The notes under the pieces were generated by a model. That model saw nothing but the letters and a program-made list of their open reading frames with translations, had not been told where the DNA came from and ran no database searches. Of a stretch of 64,000 nucleotides of DNA, positions 16,657 through 24,731 are shown in pieces. Position 1 is the stretch's first letter; each line of letters begins with the position of its first letter. This stretch comes from Solobacterium sp. Lineage in GTDB: Bacteria; Bacillota_I; Bacilli_A; Erysipelotrichales; Erysipelotrichaceae. Location: assembly GCA_024693325.1 (NCBI GenBank), contig JAILLA010000106.1, positions 1 to 64,000 of the forward strand, given 5' to 3'. Both the position numbers and the translations under genes were made by a program.

Positions 16657-18633
16657 TCAGGATCCTTTAATGACTCCTTCTTTGACCAGTTGGTCTTTCA
16701 GATAGCGCAGCTGGCCCCCTGCCAGCACTACTGCCAGTTCGGAATCTGTCAGTTCAAGTCTGACATTGAATGTAAAGTCTTTTGTCACATCCTTGACAAC
16801 GACTTTGCGTGTCGGGATCTGATCGAGGAATCCTTCGATTTCCAGAAGATCATCCTGCTCGATCTTTTCATAATCATCCCGGCCTTCAAACAGCATCGGT
16901 ACGATACCGTGGTTGATCAGGTTTCCTTTATGGATGCGGGCAATGCTCATTGCGATCACACAGCGCACACCAAGATACATCGGGTTGATCGCCGCGTGTT
17001 CACGCGAACTGCCCTGTCCGTAGTTCTCACCGCCGACAATGATCGACTTGCCCAGCTGTTTAGCTCGCTCTGCGAATGTCGGATCATAACGGTGGTAGCA
17101 GTACTTGGACATCAGAGGAATATTGGAACGCATGCTGGAGAATTCAGCTCCTGCAGGCGTGATGTCATCCGTGGAAATATTGTCTGTTCCCTTCAGTGAT
17201 ACCCTGCATGAAACATGCTGTTCAGGTTTTTCAGGAACCGGCAGCGGGGCAATATTCGGTCCGCGGATGATCTCTACCCTGGCAGCTTCTTCCTCCGGAA
17301 GCGGTTTGATGAGAAGTGAATCATCGATCTCATAGTGCAGAGGCTCATGGATCTCAGCAAGTTTTCTGACATCTTCGCCCATGACTTCCTCAGCTGTAGC
17401 GAATGTGCCCATGATCGCGGTAGCACCTGCTGTTTCAGGGGATACCAAATAAATGTTTGCGTTCGGAGATCCGGCACGTCCCCTGAAGTTTCGGTTCGAT
17501 GTACGGACAGCGATCCCGTTTGTCGGAGGTACCTGACCGATCGCACAGCATGGACCGCAGGCGATCTCAAGGATACGGACGCCGGCATCCACAAGCATTC
17601 CCAGATAGCCGTCTTTCATCAGCTGCTTGTATACCTGACGGGAAGAAATACCCAGCGTGCACTGGACATTCTCATGAACATGACGTCCCTGCATGACAAG
17701 CGCTGTCTTTGCGAGGTCCGCATAGCTTGCGTTTGTGCAGCTTCCCATGAATACCTGCTGGACCGGAGGACGGTCTTTCAGCTCACGCATCGGAATAACA
17801 TTGTCCGGCTGATGAGGCAGAGCTACCAGCGGTTCCAGAGCAGACAGGTCCAGTTCCATCTCTTCATCATATTCAGCATCAGGATCCGCGCACATTTCAA
17901 CGAACTGATCACCGCGTTCCTGAGCTTCCATATATCTCTTCACAACATGGTCAGCCGGGAAGATGGAAGAAGTTGCACCCATCTCAGCACCCATATTTGT
18001 GATCGTCATACGCTCGGGAACCTCGAGATTCTCAGCACCTTCACCAACGTATTCATATACTTTTCCAAGTCCGCCCTTGATGCTTTCCCTTCTCAGCATT
18101 TCCAGGATCACTTCCTTGGCATTGACACCGGGCCTCAGTTTTCCCTTCAGATTGACTCTGACGACCTTCGGCATGGTGAGGCGCATCGGAACGCCTGTCA
18201 TGGCTGTCGCAACGTCCATACCGCCGACACCGATCGCCAGCATGCCCACTGCTCCTCCGGAAGGTGTATGGCTGTCCCCTCCCATCAGGAGCTTGCCGGG
18301 AACGGCAAATCTGGATGTATGGATCGTATGGCAAATCCCGTTGCCGGGTCTGGATACATAGACACCGTATTTTTCTGCGGCAGTTCTCAGATAAATATGA
18401 TCATCAGGTGTTTTAAAATCGATATAAAGCAGGTTATGGTCCAGATTGGAAACACTGATCTCTGTTCTTGCACGCGGCAGACCGATCGCTTCAAAAGCAA
18501 GATAAGTCATGACGGCATTGATATCATGTGTCAGAGTCTGGTCAACTTTTACAAAAATATCATCACCCGGCTTCATTTCAGAAGGTTTAGCCAGATGACT
18601 GGAGATGATTTTTCTCGTCAGATTCATTCCCAT
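16657..18633 (-). CDS. Aconitate hydratase, Aquifex-type
   Basis: 658 residues from ATG 18633 (SD GGGAG ten bases before; an upstream in-frame ATG at 18699 lacks an SD). It is shorter than AcnA/AcnB and matches the compact aconitase subgroup with LeuC-like core and fused LeuD-like swivel domain. Seen: MGGDSHTPSGGAVGMLAIG, the first Fe-S Cys in MGSCTNASYAD, the CGPC pair (ACGPCCAIGQ), and in the swivel domain GGENYGQGSSREHAAI with the catalytic Ser-Arg. It interconverts citrate and isocitrate through cis-aconitate. It has its own promoter and terminator, and feeds the isocitrate-dehydrogenase-like enzyme nearby. Confidence 0.92.
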   Translation of the reverse strand: MGMNLTRKIISSHLAKPSEMKPGDDIFVKVDQTLTHDINAVMTYLAFEAIGLPRARTEISVSNLDHNLLYIDFKTPDDHIYLRTAAEKYGVYVSRPGNGICHTIHTSRFAVPGKLLMGGDSHTPSGGAVGMLAIGVGGMDVATAMTGVPMRLTMPKVVRVNLKGKLRPGVNAKEVILEMLRRESIKGGLGKVYEYVGEGAENLEVPERMTITNMGAEMGATSSIFPADHVVKRYMEAQERGDQFVEMCADPDAEYDEEMELDLSALEPLVALPHQPDNVIPMRELKDRPPVQQVFMGSCTNASYADLAKTALVMQGRHVHENVQCTLGISSRQVYKQLMKDGYLGMLVDAGVRILEIACGPCCAIGQVPPTNGIAVRTSNRNFRGRAGSPNANIYLVSPETAGATAIMGTFATAEEVMGEDVRKLAEIHEPLHYEIDDSLLIKPLPEEEAARVEIIRGPNIAPLPVPEKPEQHVSCRVSLKGTDNISTDDITPAGAEFSSMRSNIPLMSKYCYHRYDPTFAERAKQLGKSIIVGGENYGQGSSREHAAINPMYLGVRCVIAMSIARIHKGNLINHGIVPMLFEGRDDYEKIEQDDLLEIEGFLDQIPTRKVVVKDVTKDFTFNVRLELTDSELAVVLAGGQLRYLKDQLVKEGVIKGS

Positions 18634-18663
18634 ATGGTAGATTCTCCCTTTTTCTTCATTTTT

Positions 18664-18733
18664 ATTATAGAAAGCGGTTACACTGCCGGTAAAATACATA
18701 AAGTCATATGTCTGTCATACAAAAATTTCTATA
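18664..18733 (-). promoter_or_regulatory. Aconitase promoter with two TTTCTATA elements
   Basis: Minus strand TATAAT at 18669-18664 lies inside CTTTCTATAAT; a weak -35 (TTTACC) stands 18 bases upstream. A second, inverted half-site TATAGAAA at 18733-18726 lies roughly 70 bases before the expected start of transcription, where LysR regulators often bind. Confidence 0.5.
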
Positions 18734-18768
18734 GCAGTCTGCTGTTCATCAGTTTTCCGAGCACCGGT

Positions 18769-18800
18769 AAAAAAGCTTGAGATCATACTCTCAAGCTTTG
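18769..18800 (-). terminator. Terminator near the M14 peptidase/aconitase border
   Basis: Minus strand AAAGCTTGAGA-GTATGA-TCTCAAGCTTT followed by TTTACC. It lies after the M14 peptidase stop and ahead of the aconitase promoter. Confidence 0.8.
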
Positions 18801-18854
18801 TTCTGATTCCGACTCATTATATATTTTCTGACCGCAGTAACGGTCATATATCCG

Positions 18855-20540
18855 TCACAGCGTAACGGTCTCCACAGCCTTGCCGGCTCTGGGGCACTGA
18901 CATGTGATCGTAACGGTATCACCGGATGCGCCTTCCACGACCCAGCTGAGTTTCTTCTCGGCCGGTGCACGCTTTACTGTGGTCCCTCCGAGACCCCAGC
19001 CGTACGTTGCTTTGGACCAGAAACCGTTCAGATGACCGATCTTCTGCTTTGCTTTTCCTTCTGTCACGGAAGCACCGCAAAGCTCAGCTGTGATCTCCTG
19101 TGCCCTGCCGACCTTGAGCGCTTCTTTTGTGACATAGGTAGGCAGGTATGCGCTGTTGGCGATCGTTGTCTCGATCTTGAAATGCATGCCGCCGAGCGGT
19201 GTGACCCTGGTGTTTTTGAAATACAGGTGCGGGAGCGTCTTCATTTCCCTCAGCAGGAAGCGTGTATGCTTTTCCACTTCCTGAGGAATATATTTTGACG
19301 GTGCATTCTGAATGACGTTCTTATAGTCAAAACCGCCGATCTCCACTTCTCCGAGCTGCGGATGATCAAACTTCGTCCAGTTTTTGAATCCGATGCCGTC
19401 ATTGTGTTCATCGATCCACTTCAGACGTTTTGCGACCTGGTCGATCAGTTCCTCATCGGTCGGATCCTTGCGCGGGCTGACATGCGGTGTTCCTGCCCTG
19501 ACATCAAGGTCCCAGGTCTCACATGTATAATTGATCAGTCCCATTGCGAAATAGCAGAAATCGTCCATCAGACCGAGGATCTCGCCGTCCCGGTTGCCCA
19601 TATAGTCATCTCTGACATTCCAGCAGACATATCCGGTCTCTTCTGTCGCCATCTTGCCGATCGCCTTGTAGAGCTGCATGTCATCCTGTTCGGCCTGCTT
19701 GCCGGATTTGTATCCCGGCGGGTACAGGTACTGTCCGCCCATCGTATGGAAATGCAGAACGGTGCACAGGTTTTTATGTGCTTCCAGGAACTTTGCCATG
19801 GATGCGGCTTCCATATTGGAGAGCGCATAACTGCCGGCACCTCTCTGCCTGTTTTCCGGAGCCCAGCTGATCGGGAAGTTTCTGTTCAGGTCATTTCCGA
19901 ACAATGCAGGAGCGCTTGTGATCTCTTCGTCCGGATCATATTCCAAAATCGTTCCCTCGGAATAAACATCATAGAAGTCCCCTTCCAGATCATCGGGAAG
20001 ACGTTTGATCATCATACGCGGTTCATCCGGATTGATCTTGAATGCGCCGTTGGGATTCTTGACACGCATCTGACGGATGACGCCGTCTCCGTCGAGATCT
20101 TCCGGCTGAAGTCCCGGCATCGGCTGTTCGAACGGATAATACCTCGGAACACTTCTGAGCATGGTAGTCGTAGTCAGATACAGTTCGGAACCGTCAGGAC
20201 TGATCCTCGGGATGCAGTATACGGTATTTTTCTTCAGCAGTGAGGCAACCGGTTCTTCATTCAGATTGGCAAAGATCGTATCCAGGAAATACATTGCGCA
20301 GCAGTTTCCGGTCACTTCACCGGCATGGATATTCGCTGTTACAGCAAATCCGGGTTTGTCTTCATAAGTGCCGGTAGAAGGATCTGTGATCTCGATCAGC
20401 CAGATCTCCCTGTTTTCCGGAGTCGTACCAATGGAGGAAAGTCTGCAGTATTCCGGGTATTCCTGTGCATACTGCTTCAATGTTGTTGTGATCTCATCAT
20501 ACTTAAAATAATGATCATAGATTCCTTTTGCCTGATTCAT
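18855..20540 (-). CDS. M14-family zinc carboxypeptidase
   Basis: 561 residues. The zinc site is seen as HAGE in TANIHAGEVTGN (His and Glu) and a later His in VLHFHTMGG; the substrate Arg/Asn pair is in GNDLNRNFPISW and the general base Glu in CETWDLDVR. The catalytic domain spans about residues 1-350, followed by a beta-rich C-terminal region of about 200 residues. No signal peptide or membrane segment is seen, so it would act inside the cell, perhaps on imported peptides or muropeptides. It is a single-gene unit with a long structured leader and its own terminator. Start: ATG with AAAGGAA SD. Confidence 0.85.
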   Translation of the reverse strand: MNQAKGIYDHYFKYDEITTTLKQYAQEYPEYCRLSSIGTTPENREIWLIEITDPSTGTYEDKPGFAVTANIHAGEVTGNCCAMYFLDTIFANLNEEPVASLLKKNTVYCIPRISPDGSELYLTTTTMLRSVPRYYPFEQPMPGLQPEDLDGDGVIRQMRVKNPNGAFKINPDEPRMMIKRLPDDLEGDFYDVYSEGTILEYDPDEEITSAPALFGNDLNRNFPISWAPENRQRGAGSYALSNMEAASMAKFLEAHKNLCTVLHFHTMGGQYLYPPGYKSGKQAEQDDMQLYKAIGKMATEETGYVCWNVRDDYMGNRDGEILGLMDDFCYFAMGLINYTCETWDLDVRAGTPHVSPRKDPTDEELIDQVAKRLKWIDEHNDGIGFKNWTKFDHPQLGEVEIGGFDYKNVIQNAPSKYIPQEVEKHTRFLLREMKTLPHLYFKNTRVTPLGGMHFKIETTIANSAYLPTYVTKEALKVGRAQEITAELCGASVTEGKAKQKIGHLNGFWSKATYGWGLGGTTVKRAPAEKKLSWVVEGASGDTVTITCQCPRAGKAVETVTL

Positions 20541-20644
20541 ACTTCTGTTCCTTTCTCAAGCTTAATGCATGTCTCTGCTCTGCCGGCACGCGGACAGAAC
20601 GCACTCAGATGTACTTCCGTACCTGCTGTTCTCTAAAAACAAAT

Positions 20645-20706
20645 AAAAAACAGATGCTAAACCTATGATACAGAACAGGTATGAAAATGTACATTTTCCA
20701 GCATCT
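20645..20706 (-). promoter_or_regulatory. Branched RNA structure in the M14 peptidase leader
   Basis: Read on the minus strand, AGATGCT (20706-20700) pairs with AGCATCT (20658-20652). Inside are the perfect palindrome GAAAATGTACATTTTC and a second stem ACCT/AGGT, and the closing helix is followed by GTTTTTTATT. It looks like a three-way junction with a terminator tail 110-165 bases ahead of the start codon. The remaining leader (20541-20644) shows no gene. Confidence 0.45.
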
Positions 20707-20768
20707 TTTTCATTTCGTATAAACGTAATTTTCTTTTATTGCATGAAAGCTCTTTCAATGACGTGTCC

Positions 20769-20794
20769 AAAAAAGTGATACATTTCTGTATCAC
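20769..20794 (-). terminator. murA terminator
   Basis: Minus strand GTGATACA-GAAA-TGTATCAC followed by TTTTTT, directly after the murA stop codon. Confidence 0.9.
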
Positions 20795-22060
20795 TCAGTC
20801 GATCATCGTTCTGCTGATATGTGCGCCTATTGCACGAAGCTTATCATCGATCCGGTCATATCCGCGGTCGATATGATAAACATCATGGATCTCTGTTGTA
20901 CCGTCCGCGATCAGTCCGGCAATGACGAGGCATGCCCCGCATCTGAGGTCCGTCGCTGTTACTTTGTCTCCGTATAATTGTGTGGGTCCTTTGATGAATG
21001 CGCTGCCGGATGTGAGTTCGATATTGGCTCCCATCCTCTGCAGTTCCAGACAATGCTTGAACCTTTCCTTATAGATCGTATCTGTTACCTGACTGACTCC
21101 GTTTGCCTGTGTCAACAGTGCTGTCAGCGGCTGCTGCAGGTCGGTTGCGAAACCCGGATACGGCTTGGTCGTTACGTCGATCGGCTTGTATAAGAGATCT
21201 GTCTTTCTGACGGTAATGGAATCAATGCCGATATCCATATCAGCGCCCATTTCCTGGAGCTTGCTGGTCAGGCCTTCAATATGCTTCGGGATCACATTCA
21301 TGATCTTCATTTCTTCCGCGCATGCGGCAGCCATGATCACGAATGTTCCTGCTTCGATACGGTCGGGAATGATCTCGTGGAAACATCCGCTGAGATCTTT
21401 GACGCCGTCGATCGTGATCACGTTCGTACCGGCACCCCTGACATTGGCTCCCATCTTGTTCAGAAGCGTTGCCACGTCGATAATCTCGGGTTCCCTTGCG
21501 GCATTTTCAATCGTTGTTCTTCCGTCTGCGTATACGGCAGCCATCATGATGTTGATCGTTGCGCCGACACTGGCGATATCAAGGAATATCTTGGCACCGC
21601 GCAGATGATCTGCCTTGATCGTATAGCAGCCCCTGTCATATTCAACGGTAGCGCCGAGTGCTTCAAAGCCTTTGATGTGCAGGTCGATCGGTCTGGGACC
21701 AAGATAGCAGCCTCCCGGCATCTTCATCCTGACATAGCCGTATTTGCCAAGAAGCGCACCCATAAAATAATAGGAAGCTCTGAGCTTGGTAACGACGCTG
21801 TCATCCAGACTGACATTTTTCATGTTTGTCGGGTCAATGATCAGATGATCATTCGCTCTCTGGATCACATCCACATTCAGAATATGGAGAATTTCAGAAA
21901 GATTATCCACATCAGCGATCTCCGGTACCCCGACGATCGTTACCGGACCGTTAGCCAGTACTGCGGCCGGGATCAGCGCAACTGTTGCGTTCTTGGAACC
22001 CGATATCGTTACCGAGCCGTTCAGCGGTCTTCTGCCGCGGATTCTGATGATTTCCTGCAT
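20795..22060 (-). CDS. murA: UDP-N-acetylglucosamine 1-carboxyvinyltransferase
   Basis: 421 residues, normal length. It catalyses the first committed step of peptidoglycan synthesis, transfer of enolpyruvate from phosphoenolpyruvate to UDP-GlcNAc in the cytoplasm. Seen: the N-terminal GSKNATVALIPAA with the conserved Lys-Asn, the active-site Cys in MPGGCYLGPRPID (the fosfomycin target), and the central RAGTFV-like segment RIEAGTFVIMAA. Bacillota often have two copies (murA/murZ); which one this is cannot be decided. The 5' end overlaps the upstream HAD gene by 40 bases, so the two are co-transcribed; SD AGAGGGAG. Confidence 0.94.
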   Translation of the reverse strand: MQEIIRIRGRRPLNGSVTISGSKNATVALIPAAVLANGPVTIVGVPEIADVDNLSEILHILNVDVIQRANDHLIIDPTNMKNVSLDDSVVTKLRASYYFMGALLGKYGYVRMKMPGGCYLGPRPIDLHIKGFEALGATVEYDRGCYTIKADHLRGAKIFLDIASVGATINIMMAAVYADGRTTIENAAREPEIIDVATLLNKMGANVRGAGTNVITIDGVKDLSGCFHEIIPDRIEAGTFVIMAAACAEEMKIMNVIPKHIEGLTSKLQEMGADMDIGIDSITVRKTDLLYKPIDVTTKPYPGFATDLQQPLTALLTQANGVSQVTDTIYKERFKHCLELQRMGANIELTSGSAFIKGPTQLYGDKVTATDLRCGACLVIAGLIADGTTEIHDVYHIDRGYDRIDDKLRAIGAHISRTMID

Positions 22061-22713
22061 ATATGTTCTCCCTCTGACAAGATTGATGCCATTTCATAAA
22101 TATCTTTGACGATATGATCAGCTCCTGACTGGTCCTGACGGAAACGGTCATCCCGTCTGGCGATCACGGTCATGCCTGCCTGTTTTCCGGCAGTGATGCC
22201 GCGGCAGCTGTCTTCATAAACGATACATTCTTCCGGAAGTACTCCCAGTTTTTCCGCTGCAGTCAGATAAATATCCGGTGCCGGCTTCGGCGGAAATTTC
22301 TCATCGCCGCTCAGGATCACGTCATAACAGTCTGTAATGCCGATACTGTCGAGTACCTCATATATGGTATCCTTCGGTGAGGAGGAACAGACTGCCGTCA
22401 GGAAGCCTTCGTCATGGATCCTGCGTACTGTTTCCGGTACACCCGGAAACACAAGATCGACCGGATTCAAAGGATGTTCAATACCGAAGTACCGTTCATT
22501 TCGCCGGATCAGTTCTTCCCGTTCTACGCTTCCACCAAGCAGTTCATACAGGATGCTGTAAGTCTCATCCATGGTCGTCCCGAGGATCTTCCAGACGGAC
22601 TCTTCGTCGCCTGTATATCCGTATTCCCGCATCCAGTCGATCGTCCCGTTCATATACCACGGTTCACTGTCAAACAGAATGCCGTCCATGTCAAATAGTA
22701 TCGCTTTGATCAT
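22021..22713 (-). CDS. HAD-superfamily phosphatase (beta-phosphoglucomutase-like)
   Basis: 230 residues from ATG 22713, chosen because the HAD motif I sits right at the start (IKAILFDMDGILFDSE, with two catalytic Asp) and AGGCGGAT precedes it. Motif II Ser/Thr is in AVCSSSPKD, motif III Lys in FPPKPAPDIY, motif IV Asp in VYEDSCRGI. It has a four-helix C1 cap between motifs I and II, as in beta-phosphoglucomutase and phosphoglycolate phosphatase. The substrate, a sugar phosphate or similar, is unknown. It overlaps the murA start by 40 bases. Confidence 0.88.
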   Translation of the reverse strand: MIKAILFDMDGILFDSEPWYMNGTIDWMREYGYTGDEESVWKILGTTMDETYSILYELLGGSVEREELIRRNERYFGIEHPLNPVDLVFPGVPETVRRIHDEGFLTAVCSSSPKDTIYEVLDSIGITDCYDVILSGDEKFPPKPAPDIYLTAAEKLGVLPEECIVYEDSCRGITAGKQAGMTVIARRDDRFRQDQSGADHIVKDIYEMASILSEGEHICRKSSESAAEDR

Positions 22714-22761
22714 ATCCGCCTGTATTTTACTGTATTTCCCTGTATTCGCCAAGGGAAAGCA

Positions 22762-22801
22762 TACTGCCGTGACCATTGATATATATCTGGTCACGGCAGT
22801 A
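22762..22801 (-). terminator. Perfect 14-bp hairpin after the ChbG-like gene
   Basis: TACTGCCGTGACCA pairs with TGGTCACGGCAGTA over 14 bases, loop 12. It lies between the ChbG-like stop and the HAD gene; the tail is TGCTTT rather than a clean U-run, so it could be an inefficient terminator or an mRNA-end stabiliser. Confidence 0.5.
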
Positions 22802-22812
22802 CTGACTGCAGA

Positions 22813-23505
22813 TCAATAATGGCAGGATTCAATGTTATGATCCTTCAGATACTGCTTCACGCTGTCCCGGCACAGAAGCTCGACTTCCCTGACACGGTCA
22901 AGGGCATAGGAACTGCGTGTATACAGGTCACGGTCGCAGTATCCGGGATGGCACATGATCTCAATATCTTCGTCCCGGTATTTTTCCAGGATCCCGAACA
23001 GGCATTCTTCCGTTACCGTTTCCCTGTAGAATTCGGAAACAAATCTGTAAGGTCCGTACTTTCTGAGTTCAAGTCCGTATTCTTTTCCCAGCTGCTTTGC
23101 GATCCCGGTCAGCTGGTCTGTAAACGTATGGACATGATGATGGGAATCGATATGTGTCGGCATCCGTCCGAACAGCACGATAAAGCGTTCGATCTGTGCT
23201 TTCCATTCCCGGTAGATCTCCTCACTGTCAAATTCATGAACTTTGACTTCCCCGCTTTTGAAGAAGACACCATTTTCATCAGTCAGCGTCCTGTTCTCTG
23301 TCAGCGGTCTTCCCGAGCTCAGGACCAGATGCACGCCGACACCCAGATCAGGACAATCCTTTACCAGTTCAGCAGCTTTTTCGATGTAGTTTTCATTGCA
23401 CATCGCTGTCGTTGACCGCACGATGCCGTTTTTGTAAGCATCGATGATGCCGTAGGTGTTTCCGAGCGTATAGCCCAGATCGTCTGCATTCATGATCAAT
23501 TTCAT
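22813..23505 (-). CDS. ChbG/YdjC-family carbohydrate deacetylase
   Basis: 230 residues from ATG 23505 (SD GGGAG nine bases before). The YdjC signature MKLIMNADDLGYTLG gives the catalytic Asp-Asp, with metal His residues in HIDSHHHVH and a late His in IMCHPGYCD. The E. coli member removes one acetyl group from chito-oligosaccharides so that they can be recognised and broken down. Here no chitobiose genes adjoin it, so the substrate may be another N-acetyl sugar, such as a cell-wall fragment. Cytoplasmic; single gene between two hairpins. Confidence 0.85.
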   Translation of the reverse strand: MKLIMNADDLGYTLGNTYGIIDAYKNGIVRSTTAMCNENYIEKAAELVKDCPDLGVGVHLVLSSGRPLTENRTLTDENGVFFKSGEVKVHEFDSEEIYREWKAQIERFIVLFGRMPTHIDSHHHVHTFTDQLTGIAKQLGKEYGLELRKYGPYRFVSEFYRETVTEECLFGILEKYRDEDIEIMCHPGYCDRDLYTRSSYALDRVREVELLCRDSVKQYLKDHNIESCHY

Positions 23506-23623
23506 AATTCTGTTCTCCCAGGGCCTGATGGCGGCCATGTCTGTATCTTTATTATGACACAGCAGTGTGTCAGCAATACATACAATGCATAGGATATCAG
23601 TAAATGATCCGCAGGCGGCAAAC

Positions 23624-23663
23624 GAAAAAAGAGAAGTCCCGTTTGCTGTAAAGCAGGTACTTC
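23624..23663 (-). terminator. Terminator after the Cof-type phosphatase gene
   Basis: Minus strand GAAGTACC ... GGGACTTC enclosing an inner TGCT/AGCA stem, followed by TCTTTTTT. It is the main feature of the 23506-23735 gap, in which no gene is seen. Confidence 0.75.
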
Positions 23664-23735
23664 CCTTTGATCTTCAGAATTCATGAACAGCTCAGACTGA
23701 TGCTGCATAACCTCATTCCGGCTGCCGGTGACCGG

Positions 23736-24611
23736 TCAGGCACAGATCTGCCCGATATTATCATCCCGTTCCGGATCGTCAATTACAGAAATTTCCTGCT
23801 CCTCCAGTCCGAAATATTCATTCAGGAATACACCGATCCCGTCTTCATCATTTGACAGGGTGACGAAAGAAGCCACTGCTTTTACCCGTTCATCCCCGTT
23901 CGCCATAGCAACACCCACATAGTCCCGGATCATATCAAAATCGTTCATCGCGTCTCCGAACGTCATCAGTTCTTCCGGCTTCAGGTCCATGTGTTCCAGC
24001 ATCAGCTGAATGCCTCTGGACTTGGACAGTTCCGGGTTGACGCATTCCAGCAGGATCGGCGCCGAACGGAATGTATGATACAGCTCGGAAGGCGGAAGGG
24101 TCTCATAATGTCTGACGATCCTGTCCATTTCCTCTTTTTCGGCAATGACTAGCAGCTTGCCCATTTCTTTATCGATATAACCGGAGAAATCATCCTGGAT
24201 AAACGCAAAACGGTTGCTGTGGGCGATCCTTCTTGCCCGTTCATCGTCGATCATCGCCTTGAATGTTTCACCTTCATACATGCCGATATTATAGTCAAAT
24301 CCTTCCAGGTCCTTTTGGATCTGAGGGATCGCCTTGCCGCTTAACCTGAGCACCGAGGTCATTTCACCGGTACGCATATCCATGACACTGCCTCCGTTGA
24401 ATCCCATGATCAGGGCAGTATCGTTTTCAAGCCTCCATTCTTTCAGCAGGTGTTTTACGGCATACGGAGAGCGTCCGGTCGCAATGCCGAAAAGGATCCC
24501 TTTGTCTTTCAGTTTTCCGATCGCAGTTCTTGTTTTTTCAGTCACTTCATGATTGCTGTTAAGCAATGTACCGTCAATATCCGCAAGGATCAGTTTGATC
24601 TGGTTTTTCAT
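23736..24611 (-). CDS. Cof-type HAD phosphatase (YidA/YwpJ-like)
   Basis: 291 residues from ATG 24611; an in-frame GTG lies six bases earlier, but GGGAG is best spaced for the ATG. HAD motif I is LILADIDGTLLNS, motif II Thr is in GIATGRSPYAV, the Lys is in LSKSRGIQLM, and motif IV is MTFGDAMNDFDMI. A C2-type alpha/beta cap between motifs II and III marks the Cof subfamily. Members dephosphorylate sugar phosphates or flavin/pyridoxal phosphates; the substrate is not predictable. The tail has an extra acidic segment of about 20 residues. Confidence 0.9.
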   Translation of the reverse strand: MKNQIKLILADIDGTLLNSNHEVTEKTRTAIGKLKDKGILFGIATGRSPYAVKHLLKEWRLENDTALIMGFNGGSVMDMRTGEMTSVLRLSGKAIPQIQKDLEGFDYNIGMYEGETFKAMIDDERARRIAHSNRFAFIQDDFSGYIDKEMGKLLVIAEKEEMDRIVRHYETLPPSELYHTFRSAPILLECVNPELSKSRGIQLMLEHMDLKPEELMTFGDAMNDFDMIRDYVGVAMANGDERVKAVASFVTLSNDEDGIGVFLNEYFGLEEQEISVIDDPERDDNIGQICA

Positions 24612-24682
24612 ACGCACTCCCTTTACTACACAGAAATCGTATCAGAAAACCGCGGTATTGTATCGTCTTTTCTCACCGTACG

Positions 24683-24709
24683 AAAAAAGCTGCCATTTCA
24701 GACAGCTTT
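24683..24709 (-). terminator. fba terminator
   Basis: Minus strand AAAGCTGTC-TGAAAT-GGCAGCTTT followed by TTTCG, 20 bases after the fba stop. Confidence 0.8.
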
Positions 24710-24731
24710 CTGCTTAGATATGATCTTTCAA

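Noticed and set aside
16657-18780. Long plus-strand frame (481 codons) opposite the aconitase gene
   Set aside because: No family motif, no SD, and its residues follow the codon pattern of the minus-strand aconitase; a shadow frame. The same holds for long frames opposite the isocitrate-dehydrogenase-like gene (11871-13202) and the esterase (14133-15134).
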